DNA of 64,000 nt from Rhodospirillaceae bacterium. Lineage in GTDB: Bacteria > Pseudomonadota > Alphaproteobacteria > Dongiales > Dongiaceae. This document shows, in pieces, positions 1-9,651 of this stretch. Position 1 is the stretch's first letter, and each line of letters opens with the position of its first letter. A program made the translations under genes and the position numbers. The stretch spans positions 62,001 to 126,000 of the forward strand of contig SSEL01000002.1 of NCBI GenBank assembly GCA_008012315.1. The letters run 5' to 3'. The notes under the pieces were generated by a model. The model was not told where the DNA came from. It saw only the letters and a list, made by a program, of their open reading frames with translations, and made no database searches.

Positions 1-23
1 CTGCATCGAACTAATCGATGCAG
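1..23. terminator. Perfect 9-bp inverted repeat CTGCATCGA-actaa-TCGATGCAG followed by a T-rich stretch; terminator-like hairpin cut by window edge
   Basis: Read directly; arms are exact reverse complements with 5-nt loop. Confidence 0.5.
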
Positions 24-151
24 GCGCTTTGTTTATGCATTCTTCCAGGTGTGGAATTGACAGCCCAGATGCGGCAAGAGTCCGACGATTCAAGCTTCGC
101 CTGGTCTTCGTTTTGCCGAAAATATCTTCTGGAAATGGTCGCCGTTCGGTA

Positions 152-553
152 TCAAAGCGGCTTCTGACGGCGCGGAAGGAGAATCCGGCCCCAGATGCGT
201 TCGCTGCCCCACCAGAGAACAACCGTGCCAATGGCCGTTACCACACCAATAGTTGCCCAGCCCTCGTCGCCCAAGTGCACCAGACCGGCGCGGCAGGCGA
301 CCACTAGAAGGGCCATCAGCAAATAGAATGGCCCGGTGAAGCGGCAGTGCGTGCGCCCACATCGGCGTGCATTTACAAGACACGCACCACCCATCCAGAC
401 AAGTGCGGCTGACCAGACGACGGCGCGCAAGAAAGGCCCCAAGAGCAGAGCCGCCAGCATGACGAGAGCAGGCAGACCCCAGAGGATCGCGAGTGAGCGC
501 CCATGACCGGCCCAGTCATTGCGAGCCGGTCCCGTATCGGATCTGTCAGTCAT
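152..553 (-). CDS. Small membrane protein (RCGRTHCRFTGPFY motif) in mercury gene cluster
   Basis: ORF with several hydrophobic segments; 8-bp overlap with the next mer-cluster gene. Confidence 0.65.
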   Translation of the reverse strand: MTDRSDTGPARNDWAGHGRSLAILWGLPALVMLAALLLGPFLRAVVWSAALVWMGGACLVNARRCGRTHCRFTGPFYLLMALLVVACRAGLVHLGDEGWATIGVVTAIGTVVLWWGSERIWGRILLPRRQKPL

Positions 554-788
554 GACCGGCCGATCCGCAGCATGATGCGGCTGTTCGCTGCCCGGTTCGT
601 TCCTGCTGGATCGGCGGGCATGGCACCGACCCGAAGGAACAGAAGACGCAACAATCCCCGGCCTTCGGCTTCAGCAGGGTACCGCACCCGCCGCATTCAT
701 AGAAATACTGGCAAGAATCCGTCGGCATCGTTTCAGTGGTCTGGTGGCCGCATTCCGGGCAGGTAATGGTCGATTGCAACTCGGTCAT
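546..788 (-). CDS. Small Cys-rich 'GDCCVFCSFGSVPCPPIQ' protein, mer-cluster associated
   Basis: CxxC zinc-ribbon-like N-terminus plus GDCCVFCSFG motif; co-directional with merTP. Confidence 0.7.
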   Translation of the reverse strand: MTELQSTITCPECGHQTTETMPTDSCQYFYECGGCGTLLKPKAGDCCVFCSFGSVPCPPIQQERTGQRTAASCCGSAGHD

Positions 789-792
789 CTGT

Positions 793-1077
793 TCAATTTT
801 TAACTATGGCCGGATAACCAGCATTCTTGCTGGCGGAGGCGATGGCATCGACCGTTGTCTTCGTGTCGTCGAATGTAACAGTCGCGGTCTTGTCCTCGAA
901 TGACACCTCGACTTTCTCCACGCCACTGACTGCAGACATCGACTTCTGCACGATGTAGGGGCAAGCCGCACAGGTCATGTTCTGGATTGCCATTGTCACC
1001 GCGCGTTCGGCCGCCATTGCGCCGCCTGCATTTGCGGCGGTGGTCAGAACAAGGGCGACGGCGAGGAGCTTGATCAT
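793..1077 (-). CDS. merP: Periplasmic mercury-binding protein MerP
   Basis: Signal peptide plus HMA domain with NMTCAACP metal motif. Confidence 0.9.
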   Translation of the reverse strand: MIKLLAVALVLTTAANAGGAMAAERAVTMAIQNMTCAACPYIVQKSMSAVSGVEKVEVSFEDKTATVTFDDTKTTVDAIASASKNAGYPAIVKN

Positions 1078-1098
1078 TTTTGGAGTCTCCCTGTCGGT

Positions 1099-1548
1099 TC
1101 ATGCCGCTAACAGCAGCGGCGCGATGTAGTCAAAAGCGAAGGCGATGATGACCAGGACCGTGGCGATCCACAGGCTGAACTTCACGAGCCGGTTCGGCAG
1201 CGGCCGGGCGCAGGCCGCGTCGGCGGCGCAGGCGCGTTTTGCTTTCCAGTAGACGGCATAGAAGCCATAGCCCAGCAGTCCCGACGTAGCGGCCACAAAC
1301 AGCGGCTTGTAGGGTGCGAGCGCAGTGAGGTTGGCGATCCAGGCGCCACCGATGCCGAGGCTGAACAGCAAGAGCGGAATGACACAGCAGGACGACGCTG
1401 CAATGGCACCCAGAATGCCGCCAGCCGCAACAAGACGTTGGCGCTGCAGTTCGCCGCGCTCTGCCTGCCGCAGATCAACCACGGGCATGGACCGTTCGGC
1501 AATCTGATGAATTGGGGTGAGCATCTTGGCGTCGCCTCGCATTGTCAT
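1099..1548 (-). CDS. merT: Mercuric transport protein MerT
   Basis: Hydrophobic protein with SSCCVIPL motif, followed by merP. Confidence 0.88.
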   Translation of the reverse strand: MTMRGDAKMLTPIHQIAERSMPVVDLRQAERGELQRQRLVAAGGILGAIAASSCCVIPLLLFSLGIGGAWIANLTALAPYKPLFVAATSGLLGYGFYAVYWKAKRACAADAACARPLPNRLVKFSLWIATVLVIIAFAFDYIAPLLLAA

Positions 1549-1565
1549 AGAGATCCGATGAGCCT

Positions 1566-1596
1566 AGGCTAAGCCCTGTAGTAACTACAGGTGCAA
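1566..1596 (-). promoter_or_regulatory. MerR-type promoter/operator: TTGCAC - 19-nt spacer containing CTGTAGTTACTACAG - TAGCCT
   Basis: Dyad CCTGTAGTAACTACAGG between divergent merR and merT; spacer counted as 19 nt. Confidence 0.8.
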
Positions 1597-1609
1597 GAGG
1601 CAACTTCCT

Positions 1610-2023
1610 ATGTCTGGCAATATTGCGGCAAAGCCTTTGCAACGCGCGGAAATCGCTAAGCGGACCGGCTGCAACCTGGAGACCGTGCGGTATTATGAGA
1701 AGGTTGGCTTGCTGCCGGAACCCCCACGCACCGAGGGCGGTCATCGCGCCTATGACGCTAACCATGAGCGTCGGCTGCGATTCATCCTGAGGGCGCGGGA
1801 GCTTGGCTTCGCGTTGGATGAGGTAAGAACCTTGCTCAGACTTGTCGACGAGCGGGACGCCCCTTGCGGCGAAGTCCGCGACGTTGCCGCGGCTCACCTG
1901 CGAGACGTGCAAACAAAGATCGCTGACCTAAGGCGCATGGAGCGCGTGCTAAAAGAGACCGTTGCACAATGTGCTGACGGAGCGCGGCCCGAGTGCCCGC
2001 TGGTAGAAAGCTTGTTTCGGTAG
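1610..2023 (+). CDS. merR: MerR family mercury-responsive regulator
   Basis: Winged-HTH 'RTGCNLETVRYYEKVGLLPEP', Cys residues in C-terminal half, divergent from merTP. Confidence 0.88.
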   Translation: MSGNIAAKPLQRAEIAKRTGCNLETVRYYEKVGLLPEPPRTEGGHRAYDANHERRLRFILRARELGFALDEVRTLLRLVDERDAPCGEVRDVAAAHLRDVQTKIADLRRMERVLKETVAQCADGARPECPLVESLFR

Positions 2024-2342
2024 ATCGGAGCGCTTCCAGGGCTTCAATCTCACACTTCGGGCGGAATGTCTGGGTGCTTTGCCAAGGCATTGAAGGTGCC
2101 GCCTGAGCGTAGCCCAGTAAGCTCGTGCTGTCGCGGCATCGAAATGATACAGGAGCGGTAACTCATTCCTGAAGCGGCAGCCTCGATATTTGAGTCCTGC
2201 CAATGGTGCTTAAGTTCAACCGCCTTACTCGACGAAGAGATATCAAAGTAACGCCCCAGAACTTAGCGACGGGAAGCAAGAGACTCCCATCTCACTTGCT
2301 ACCCTTTATTCGTAAACCGTGTCACGACGGCACTGTTCGGTC

Positions 2343-4226
2343 TCACGGCATTTCAAAACGGCCACCTTCGATATTCGGATTGCGCCGTGACGGGTCGCGC
2401 CGCTGGCATTCGATCATGATGTCGCGGGCGATAGGTGCTGCAACGGCGGCTCCGCCGCCGCCATGTTCCACCACAACACAACAGGCATAACGCGGAGCAT
2501 GAACGGGCGCGAAGCAGACAAACAAAGCGTGATCTCTCTGGTGCCAAGGTAGGTCATCATTTTTCCGCACACCGTGGCTGCGTTCAGCCATGCTGATGCG
2601 CCGAACCTGGCTGCTGCCGGTCTTCCCTGCCAGTTCCATGCCGGGAATGGCGATACGGGCGCGGAATGCGGTTCCACGCTCCTCGTTCGACACCCGGTCC
2701 ATGCCGGTTCTGACGATCCGTAGGAAATCCGGGTCGACCTCGATGGGTGGGTAGGTACTTGGTCCCTCTGCCTTCGCTTGCTCATTCTCAGTGGCCAGTC
2801 GCACGAGGTGGGGTTTAACGGCATAGCCGCCATTGGCGATCCGTGCCGCCATCACGCAAAGCTGCAAGGGTGTTGCCTGGACGAAGCCCTGGCCGATTGC
2901 GTTCACCAGGGTTTCGCCTTGGTGCCAAGATTCCCCCATTGTCGCCTTCTTCCAGGCGCGGTCTGGAATGAGGCCACCTTTCTCGCCCGGCAGATCGATT
3001 CCGGCAGGCTCTCCGAGGCCAAAATCCCGCGCCATCGCCGCTATTGAATCAATCCCAATCCGGCGCCCCATCTCATAGAAATAGACATCGCAAGAGTTTT
3101 TCAGTGCGTCTGTCATGGCTTGGGTCCCATGACCCTCCTTGCGCCAGCAATGAAAACGGGCGTTGCCAAGCACAGTGACGCCGCTGCAGAAAACGGTCGC
3201 ACTTGGGTTGATCCCCGCCTTGAGCGCGGCAAGTGCGGTCATCAGCTTGAACGTAGATCCGGGGGGATACTGCCCCGCCGTAGCCTTGTTTGTAAGGGGT
3301 CCATAAATGTCCGCCGCCAGTTCCTGCCACTCGGCAGGCGTGAGGCCGCGATAGAAAGCAGCGGGATCGTAGGACGGCGTCGAGGCCATAGCGAGAACGT
3401 CGCCGGAGAAGATATCCATGACCACGGCCGCACCCGATAGCTCGCTTGACAGGCGTTGGTGAGCAAATTGCTGTAGACCGATATCGAGCGTTGTAACAAG
3501 ATCCGCGCCCGGAAGGCCTTCTTCGCGCGATAGCTCGCGAATAATACGTCCGACGGAATTGACTTCGAGCTGGCTTTCTCCCGCCTTGCCGCGCAAGGAG
3601 AGATCATATTGCTTTTCCAAGCCATTCCGGCCCAGGCGGAAGCCTGGCAGTTGTAAGAGAGGATCAGGATCTTGCGCTACATCGCTGTCCGAAGCGGCAG
3701 CAACATAGCCGATGATATGAGATGTGATCCCCCCGAAAGGGTAATAGCGCTTCTGATCGACATCGATGCTGATGCCGGGAAGATCCGGCAGGTTCAACTC
3801 GATCTCCGCCAATTGCTCCCAGTTGAGGTCCTGCTTGACGGCTATCGGTGTAAATGCGCGGCTCTGCGCAAGTAGCTTCGAGATTTTTCGCCTCTCGTGC
3901 TCCGAGATCGGCACCAGACGACCGAACGCACCCAACGTCTGATCGAGATCAGGCGACTGTTCGGCGATAAGCATCGCTTGATAATTCGGAAAATTGCCAG
4001 CCAATGGCAGGCCAAACCGGTCGAGGATGAGCCCACGGGGTGGGGGTAGCAGGCGGCGATTGATCCGATTCTCGTCGGAAAGCATGCGGTATTTATCGGC
4101 TTCGACCACCTGCAGGTAATACATACGGCCGAACAGCAGCGAGAGAAGCAGCACCTGCCCACCGCCGAGCATAAAAACACGACGCGAGAAGACTTTCTGG
4201 AGTGTTTGGGCCTGGTGTTTATTCAT
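2343..4226 (-). CDS. mrdA: Penicillin-binding protein 2 (class B transpeptidase) paralogue
   Basis: N-terminal TM, STFK, SCD and KTGSS transpeptidase motifs all present. Confidence 0.9.
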   Translation of the reverse strand: MNKHQAQTLQKVFSRRVFMLGGGQVLLLSLLFGRMYYLQVVEADKYRMLSDENRINRRLLPPPRGLILDRFGLPLAGNFPNYQAMLIAEQSPDLDQTLGAFGRLVPISEHERRKISKLLAQSRAFTPIAVKQDLNWEQLAEIELNLPDLPGISIDVDQKRYYPFGGITSHIIGYVAAASDSDVAQDPDPLLQLPGFRLGRNGLEKQYDLSLRGKAGESQLEVNSVGRIIRELSREEGLPGADLVTTLDIGLQQFAHQRLSSELSGAAVVMDIFSGDVLAMASTPSYDPAAFYRGLTPAEWQELAADIYGPLTNKATAGQYPPGSTFKLMTALAALKAGINPSATVFCSGVTVLGNARFHCWRKEGHGTQAMTDALKNSCDVYFYEMGRRIGIDSIAAMARDFGLGEPAGIDLPGEKGGLIPDRAWKKATMGESWHQGETLVNAIGQGFVQATPLQLCVMAARIANGGYAVKPHLVRLATENEQAKAEGPSTYPPIEVDPDFLRIVRTGMDRVSNEERGTAFRARIAIPGMELAGKTGSSQVRRISMAERSHGVRKNDDLPWHQRDHALFVCFAPVHAPRYACCVVVEHGGGGAAVAAPIARDIMIECQRRDPSRRNPNIEGGRFEMP

Positions 4227-4366
4227 GGGGAATGCCAGGGCAGCTAGCGTGGCAGCTCATGCTGCCCCATGATTCTGGGACAGTTCCATTCAACTCCTCT
4301 TGACCTTGCGACCATTGGAAGGTGCACAGTTTGAATCCTGACAAGGGCCAGGTCAGGAGGCGCTCA

Positions 4367-4585
4367 ATGATAAGGGTGAAGGTAGACGATTTAAGAAGCA
4401 GCCATACTGCGGCTGTTATCGCACGCGCGATCAGAAATATCGATGCAAGAGCACTCGTGGCGGTCGATGTGCGCACGAGGATGGTGTCAATTGCAAGCAA
4501 GCTCGATCCTTGCAGGTTTGTCGTTGCCATTCGCGAATCCGGGTACAAGCCTTACCTAGTCCCGGTGCGACGCAGTCACGCTTAG
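4367..4585 (+). CDS. Degenerate HMA-like protein lacking CxxC
   Basis: MIRVKVDDLRSSHTAAVIARAIRNIDARALVAVDVRTRMVSIAS...IRESGYKPYLV follows the HMA pattern with SSHT where CxxC is expected. Confidence 0.55.
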   Translation: MIRVKVDDLRSSHTAAVIARAIRNIDARALVAVDVRTRMVSIASKLDPCRFVVAIRESGYKPYLVPVRRSHA

Positions 4586-4662
4586 GGGTAACCCGAAGAC
4601 GAGTTGAGGTCCGGCGTCTTCAGCTCGGCGGAACCAAACCGAATTTCGCTCGACATCGCCAG

Positions 4663-5397
4663 TCATCCGATCCGCCCAAGAGCCGGAATGTTTTCCAGAA
4701 ACCAGTACGACAGTGCTGAAAGTTGGCCGGTGACCATCAATACGCCCATGGCCATCATCACCATCCCTGCCATCACCTGCAGCCATCGGCCTGTCCGGCG
4801 TAAGCGTGCCAAGGTTGCCGTGAGCGCGTCTGCCGAGCAGGCGACAATCACGAAAGGAAGCCCCAAACCCAGCGCATAAGTCGCCAAGTAGGCGATGCCA
4901 TGCGAAATGGTGGTTGAGACGGCGGTCAAAGTGAGAATCGTACCCAGTACCGGGCCAATGCATGGCGTCCATCCAAAGCCAAAAGCCAGACCGAGGATGA
5001 GAGCGCTGGCTGGGCGTCCGCCTGGGATCTGCGGATGGACCCTGAACTCGCTCATAAACCATCTCGGGCGCAATATGCCCATGGCGATGAGGCCGAAGGC
5101 AATGACGACGGCACCTGCGACAAAATTGAGTTCGTATCGATAGGATAGGAGGAGACGCCCGAGCACCGTGGCGCTCGCACCGAGGGCCATAAAGACGAGC
5201 GTAAATCCGGCAACGAAGCAGGCGCTCAACCAGAAGCTTCGCATTCGGCGCTGGGTTCGTGAAGTTGGATCTTGCACCGTGTGTCCGGCAATGAACGAGA
5301 CGTAGCCGGGCACCAAGGGAAGCACGCAAGGTGACAGGAAAGAAATAGCGCCAGCGACAAAGCTGGTCGTCAGTCCGAGATGTCCGTAATCAGCCAT
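4663..5397 (-). CDS. ccdA: CcdA family cytochrome c biogenesis / thiol-disulfide transmembrane protein
   Basis: 'FLSPCVLPLVPGYVSFIAG' motif; multiple TM segments; ATG at 5397. Confidence 0.9.
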   Translation of the reverse strand: MADYGHLGLTTSFVAGAISFLSPCVLPLVPGYVSFIAGHTVQDPTSRTQRRMRSFWLSACFVAGFTLVFMALGASATVLGRLLLSYRYELNFVAGAVVIAFGLIAMGILRPRWFMSEFRVHPQIPGGRPASALILGLAFGFGWTPCIGPVLGTILTLTAVSTTISHGIAYLATYALGLGLPFVIVACSADALTATLARLRRTGRWLQVMAGMVMMAMGVLMVTGQLSALSYWFLENIPALGRIG

Positions 5398-5417
5398 GGT
5401 CCTTTGTCCAAACGGAT

Positions 5418-5702
5418 TTAGTGGTCGGCGTCGTTCTTTTGATTGCCGCCATCGCCGCCACCTTTCTTTCCACCCATACAGAGACCGAGCGCACACATTG
5501 CGGCGCAAGGGAGTAGGCCGACGATTACTGGCGCTACACCGGCGGTAATGAGCCAGTCGCGCTTCATATAGAGCCCTACCGCGACGGCCACGATCCCGAT
5601 CATTAGAATGACGCGCCGATTTGCCAATGCAGCGCGCAACAGCGACGATAATTGGCTTTTGGGATTGATATTGGCTCCCATGCTCATGATTTTGCTCTCC
5701 AT
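5418..5702 (-). CDS. Small membrane protein with Cys/Gly-rich tail
   Basis: Two hydrophobic segments; position within operon. Confidence 0.55.
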   Translation of the reverse strand: MESKIMSMGANINPKSQLSSLLRAALANRRVILMIGIVAVAVGLYMKRDWLITAGVAPVIVGLLPCAAMCALGLCMGGKKGGGDGGNQKNDADH

Positions 5703-5722
5703 CGCCGTGCGCTATTTGGACC

Positions 5723-6244
5723 TCAGTTGGGTTGAATGTATTTTCTCAATAAGGTTTGCATATCGGCGCTATCCCACTCTGCTGGCCCAATCAGCCTTGC
5801 CAGTTCCTCGCCTCTCGGATCGATCAAGAGTGTCGTCGGGAGGCCGGATACGCCGAGATCTCCCGTAACCCGCGTGGTCGGATCGACATAGATCGGTAGA
5901 TGTTGGACATTGAGGTCGGCGAAGAACTTCTTCACCTTGTCCAGCCCTTCCGTATCGATTGAAAGGGTAATGACCTGGAATCGCTCGCTGCCCAGCGTTG
6001 CCTGCAGCCGATCCAAGGTGGGCATTTCCTTGCGGCAGGGCCAGCACCAGGTTGCCCATAGGTTGAGCAGAATGGTTTTGCCGCGAAATTCCTCTAGTTT
6101 GTGCGTTGCGCCAGCCTCATCCTGAAACGAGATGTTCGGCAATGATCGCGGCTTATCCTGAAAGACGAGGTTGCTGTCCTGCGCCTTTGCCGCGTTGCCC
6201 ATTGCCACCAAGACGGTCGCCATGATCAACAATCTCCTGATCAT
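5723..6244 (-). CDS. TlpA-like thiol-disulfide oxidoreductase
   Basis: Signal peptide; WATWCWPCRKEMP thioredoxin-like motif. Confidence 0.9.
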   Translation of the reverse strand: MIRRLLIMATVLVAMGNAAKAQDSNLVFQDKPRSLPNISFQDEAGATHKLEEFRGKTILLNLWATWCWPCRKEMPTLDRLQATLGSERFQVITLSIDTEGLDKVKKFFADLNVQHLPIYVDPTTRVTGDLGVSGLPTTLLIDPRGEELARLIGPAEWDSADMQTLLRKYIQPN

Positions 6245-6900
6245 GGCTTGGTGCCCCCGGTGGCCGCCCGGAGCTCTGTCACCATTGGCAGGATTTCCGC
6301 CGTTATGTCTTCATCGGTGAGGGGGCCGACGTGTCGCAATATGACTCGTCCATCTGCGCCGATGAGAAATGTCTCAGGCACACCGTAGATGCCCCAGTCT
6401 ATCGCGACGCGGCCGTTAAGGTCGGCTCCCGTCCTGGTATAGGGGTCTCCGTTTGTATCAAGCCAGGCAGCCGCATCGGCAGGCTTGTCCTTGTAATCGA
6501 TGCCGTGGATCGAGAGGACATGTTGGGCGGCCAGTTTCATCAGCACAGGATGCTCGGCCTTGCAGGCAACACACCAGGAGGCGAACACATTCACCAGTGA
6601 GACCTCGCCTGACAGATCCTTGCTTGCGAGGCCAAGCTCGCGGCCCTGGACGGGTGGCAAATCGAATTGCGGTACCTCTTTGCCGATCAGGGTCGAAGGT
6701 ATCTCCGACGGGTCCCGGCCCAGCCCGAAGAGAAAGACGGCCGCAAGGAAAAGAAAGGCGAGTAGCGGTGCTAGAAAGAGAGGGCGCCACCACCGGATTT
6801 TCCGTGCGGTTTCAGGGTGCTGTTGACCGCTAAGTGCCTCTGGCCCAACAGTCGGCTCTGTGCTGATCGCGGGCGCATCCTTTAGCATCTTCAAAACCAT
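6241..6900 (-). CDS. DsbE/CcmG-type thioredoxin-like protein
   Basis: TM anchor; FASWCVACKAEHP motif; GVPETFLIGADGRV. Confidence 0.88.
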   Translation of the reverse strand: MVLKMLKDAPAISTEPTVGPEALSGQQHPETARKIRWWRPLFLAPLLAFLFLAAVFLFGLGRDPSEIPSTLIGKEVPQFDLPPVQGRELGLASKDLSGEVSLVNVFASWCVACKAEHPVLMKLAAQHVLSIHGIDYKDKPADAAAWLDTNGDPYTRTGADLNGRVAIDWGIYGVPETFLIGADGRVILRHVGPLTDEDITAEILPMVTELRAATGGTKP

Positions 6901-7589
6901 GCTTTCAGCCTGTCCCAGAAGCTGGGCTCGCCATGCTCGTGTGGAACCTGAATGTGATTGGTGAGCGCATTGATGTAGACGACGAGATTCGCCGGGTCGA
7001 ATTGCAGGCCATGGAATCTGGCTCGTAATCGGCCGTCTTGATCGATGACATGGGTCACGACCCCATGCATTTGTACGTCGTTTGAATCTTCAGTGAATTT
7101 GAGTCCGTATGCCTCGGCAAGCTTCCGCGTGACATCTTCAGGCGCGTCCTTTGGCACCGTCAGAAATACCCAGTTGGCCGAACTGAGGCCATGTGCCTTG
7201 CCGTAGCTCCGGAGAACGTCTGCCGTGTCGCGCTTGGGATCGGTTGTGATGGTGATGAATTCCACCTTCTCTTTCATCGGTGTCTGATTGACCATCGATT
7301 GGATCTGCGCGATCCGTTCGGCATGCAAGGGGCAGACGTCGGGACAGTTCGTGTAGATGAAATGCAGGACGACCACCTTTCCTCGAAAGTCAGCCCAACG
7401 GACAAGATGTCCGTCCGCATCCTGCAAGGCGAAGTCTGGCGTCGCGCTATCGACAGGCTGAAAATATTGCTCTGCGCCTTTGAGTTCTTCATTGAGTTCC
7501 TGCAGCGAATGCGCATGCGCTGGCGGGATAGCCGCCAGCACCAGCGCAGACGCCAAGGCAATGGGTAAAAATGCTCTTACCTGGGTCAA
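6891..7589 (-). CDS. SCO1/SenC family copper chaperone
   Basis: FIYTNCPDVCPLH copper motif and distal MHGVVTHV His. Confidence 0.9.
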   Translation of the reverse strand: MTQVRAFLPIALASALVLAAIPPAHAHSLQELNEELKGAEQYFQPVDSATPDFALQDADGHLVRWADFRGKVVVLHFIYTNCPDVCPLHAERIAQIQSMVNQTPMKEKVEFITITTDPKRDTADVLRSYGKAHGLSSANWVFLTVPKDAPEDVTRKLAEAYGLKFTEDSNDVQMHGVVTHVIDQDGRLRARFHGLQFDPANLVVYINALTNHIQVPHEHGEPSFWDRLKAWF

Positions 7590-7594
7590 TTCCG

Positions 7595-8035
7595 TTACTC
7601 GACCGCGTAGACGGTGGGGTCCTTACCATCCTTGGTAAAGGCGTAGATCTTGAATGGCTCAGCTTTGGCACCCGGCATCCCAGGGGCACCCGTCGGCATT
7701 CCAGGCAAAGTAATGCCAGCGATGGCCGGGCGCTCCTTCAGGAGCTTCTGGACAACATCGATTGGGACGAGGCCGTCAATGACATAACCTTCCACAAACA
7801 TCGTGTGGCAACCTTCGAGATTTTCGGGGACTCCGGCATTTTGGCTGATCTGAGCCAGGTCATTGGTCGGCTTCAGCTCGACCTTGAATCCATTCTGCTC
7901 CAGATAGGCGGCGTAGCCCTCGCAGCAGGTGCATTGGGGATTTTTGTAGAGGACCGCCGGAATAACATCGGCCAAAGCGGGCAGAGGTGCCGTCAGCAAC
8001 GTTGCAAGGGCACCGAAGCGAATGATCTTCTTCAT
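7595..8035 (-). CDS. DUF411 domain metal-binding protein
   Basis: 'YKNPQCTCCEGYAAYLEQNGF' and 'CHTMFVEGYVIDGLVP' motifs. Confidence 0.85.
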   Translation of the reverse strand: MKKIIRFGALATLLTAPLPALADVIPAVLYKNPQCTCCEGYAAYLEQNGFKVELKPTNDLAQISQNAGVPENLEGCHTMFVEGYVIDGLVPIDVVQKLLKERPAIAGITLPGMPTGAPGMPGAKAEPFKIYAFTKDGKDPTVYAVE

Positions 8036-8067
8036 CTAAGTCTCCTTAGTTGGGCAAGGTTAGAGGG

Positions 8068-9525
8068 TTATGCGACGCGTAATACGGTCATCAGACCGGA
8101 CACCTGGTGATCCATGACATGGCAATGAAGCATCCAGTCGCCGGGGTTATCGGCAACGAAAGCGCAGTCCACGGTTTCTTTCGGCGGCACCAGAACGGTG
8201 TCGCTCCACTGATGGTGTGGCACGGCAACGCCGTTACGGCTCACTACCCGGAAGCTATGGCCATGGAGGTGCATGGGATGCCACCAGGCGGTCTGGTTCC
8301 GAATGGTCAGGATGTAGCTCTTGCCGCGCTGTAAGGTGAGGAGCGGTTGCATGCCGGACTGGCCATCGCCCGTCATCGACATGCCATTGATCGCCCAGAC
8401 CGCGCCGCCATCCATGCCGGGCATGGCCATGCCGTTCATACCGCCCATCCCAGTCATCATACCGCCGCCCATCATGCCGCCTTGCAATGTGATGTCGTGA
8501 TGCTCTGCGGCAACCAGGTCAGGCTCAGGCGTTGGATTGCGCGGTAACTGAAGTGGGGTTTCGAGAGGATGCGCCCGGACCGGCGCGTCCTCGCTATAGG
8601 ATAGATTTGTCAGGGTATAGGCGAGGTCCTGATAGAAATCGTCAGTCACCGCATAGCGCTGACCAGGGTCGCCCTGCATATCGATCATCACGTCGATGCG
8701 CATGGCTGGGCCTAGGAGCAGACGGCCGCCTTCCGGCTCATGCGGCTCGCAAGGCTGACCGTCAATCGCGACAATGACAGGGCGATGGCTGTCAAAGCGT
8801 AGCGCCATTATCCGGGCAAGCGCGGCATTGAGCAGTCGCAATCGGATACGCTCACCGGCTCGGACGGGCTGATCGGCCGGGACGGTGCCATTCAAGGTGA
8901 CGGTATTGCCGACACGGCCCGCCATTCCGGCGTCCATCATGTTGCCGAAGCCGGTCGCCAATTGCTTGTTTGGCTTAAGCCGCCAATCCGTCAGGACCCA
9001 GAGAATGTCCCGATCAACCGCTACCGGCTCTGGCTCCTCAATAATCAGAGCTCCCGCAAGACCCCTGCCGAGCTGCTGCAGGCTGTTAGCGTGGGGGTGA
9101 TACCAGAAGGTACCAGCATCTGGCGGCGTGAATTCATAGGTGAAGCTTTCGCCGGGTTTGATGGGCGGCTGCGTCAAGCCCGGAACGCCGTCCATGGCGT
9201 TAGGCAACCGGATGCCGTGCCAGTGCACTGTCGTGTCCTGATCGAGTTTATTCGAGACGACGACTTGCAGCGGCTCGCCTTGCCGCGCACGCAGGACCGG
9301 CCCAGGAATCTGTCCGTTATAATTCCAGACATCAGTAGGTTCTTGGCCGGGGCCAAACAGGTGCGCCTGTCCTGGAACTGGTGCGATCTGGTATTCCGTT
9401 GCGGCAGCCGCCAATACCTGGCGGCGCGATCCGGCCGCGGCCAAGACCATACCGCCACCAGCGCGAAGCACTGCCCGGCGCGAAATGAGAAAGCCGAATG
9501 CACGAGTCACAATTGGACCCTTCAA
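8068..9525 (-). CDS. Multicopper oxidase with Tat-like leader and Met-rich segment
   Basis: HWHGIRLPN, WYHPHAN, HPMHLHGHSFRV, HCHVMDHQ copper motifs; MMGGGMMTGMGGMNGMAM Met-rich loop. Confidence 0.92.
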   Translation of the reverse strand: MKGPIVTRAFGFLISRRAVLRAGGGMVLAAAGSRRQVLAAAATEYQIAPVPGQAHLFGPGQEPTDVWNYNGQIPGPVLRARQGEPLQVVVSNKLDQDTTVHWHGIRLPNAMDGVPGLTQPPIKPGESFTYEFTPPDAGTFWYHPHANSLQQLGRGLAGALIIEEPEPVAVDRDILWVLTDWRLKPNKQLATGFGNMMDAGMAGRVGNTVTLNGTVPADQPVRAGERIRLRLLNAALARIMALRFDSHRPVIVAIDGQPCEPHEPEGGRLLLGPAMRIDVMIDMQGDPGQRYAVTDDFYQDLAYTLTNLSYSEDAPVRAHPLETPLQLPRNPTPEPDLVAAEHHDITLQGGMMGGGMMTGMGGMNGMAMPGMDGGAVWAINGMSMTGDGQSGMQPLLTLQRGKSYILTIRNQTAWWHPMHLHGHSFRVVSRNGVAVPHHQWSDTVLVPPKETVDCAFVADNPGDWMLHCHVMDHQVSGLMTVLRVA

Positions 9526-9624
9526 AATGACGATAGGCCAGGGAACGCGGACCCTCTTTGGCTATAGCCACGAGGCGGCCTAACAAGGCGAGCGAAAGCT
9601 CACGCGCGTTCCGACGATCAGCGC

Positions 9625-9644
9625 ATAGCCGGTTTCTCGGCTAT
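9625..9644. repeat. Perfect 7-bp hairpin ATAGCCG-gtttct-CGGCTAT between multicopper oxidase and the upstream gene
   Basis: Read directly. Confidence 0.5.
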
Positions 9645-9651
9645 CACTGAG

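Noticed and set aside
4556-5329. 257-aa ORF in another frame of ccdA
   Set aside because: Arg/His-rich alternative frame of ccdA.
7571-8110. 179-aa plus-strand ORF over DUF411 gene
   Set aside because: Antisense to a gene with clear DUF411 Cys motifs; no family match.
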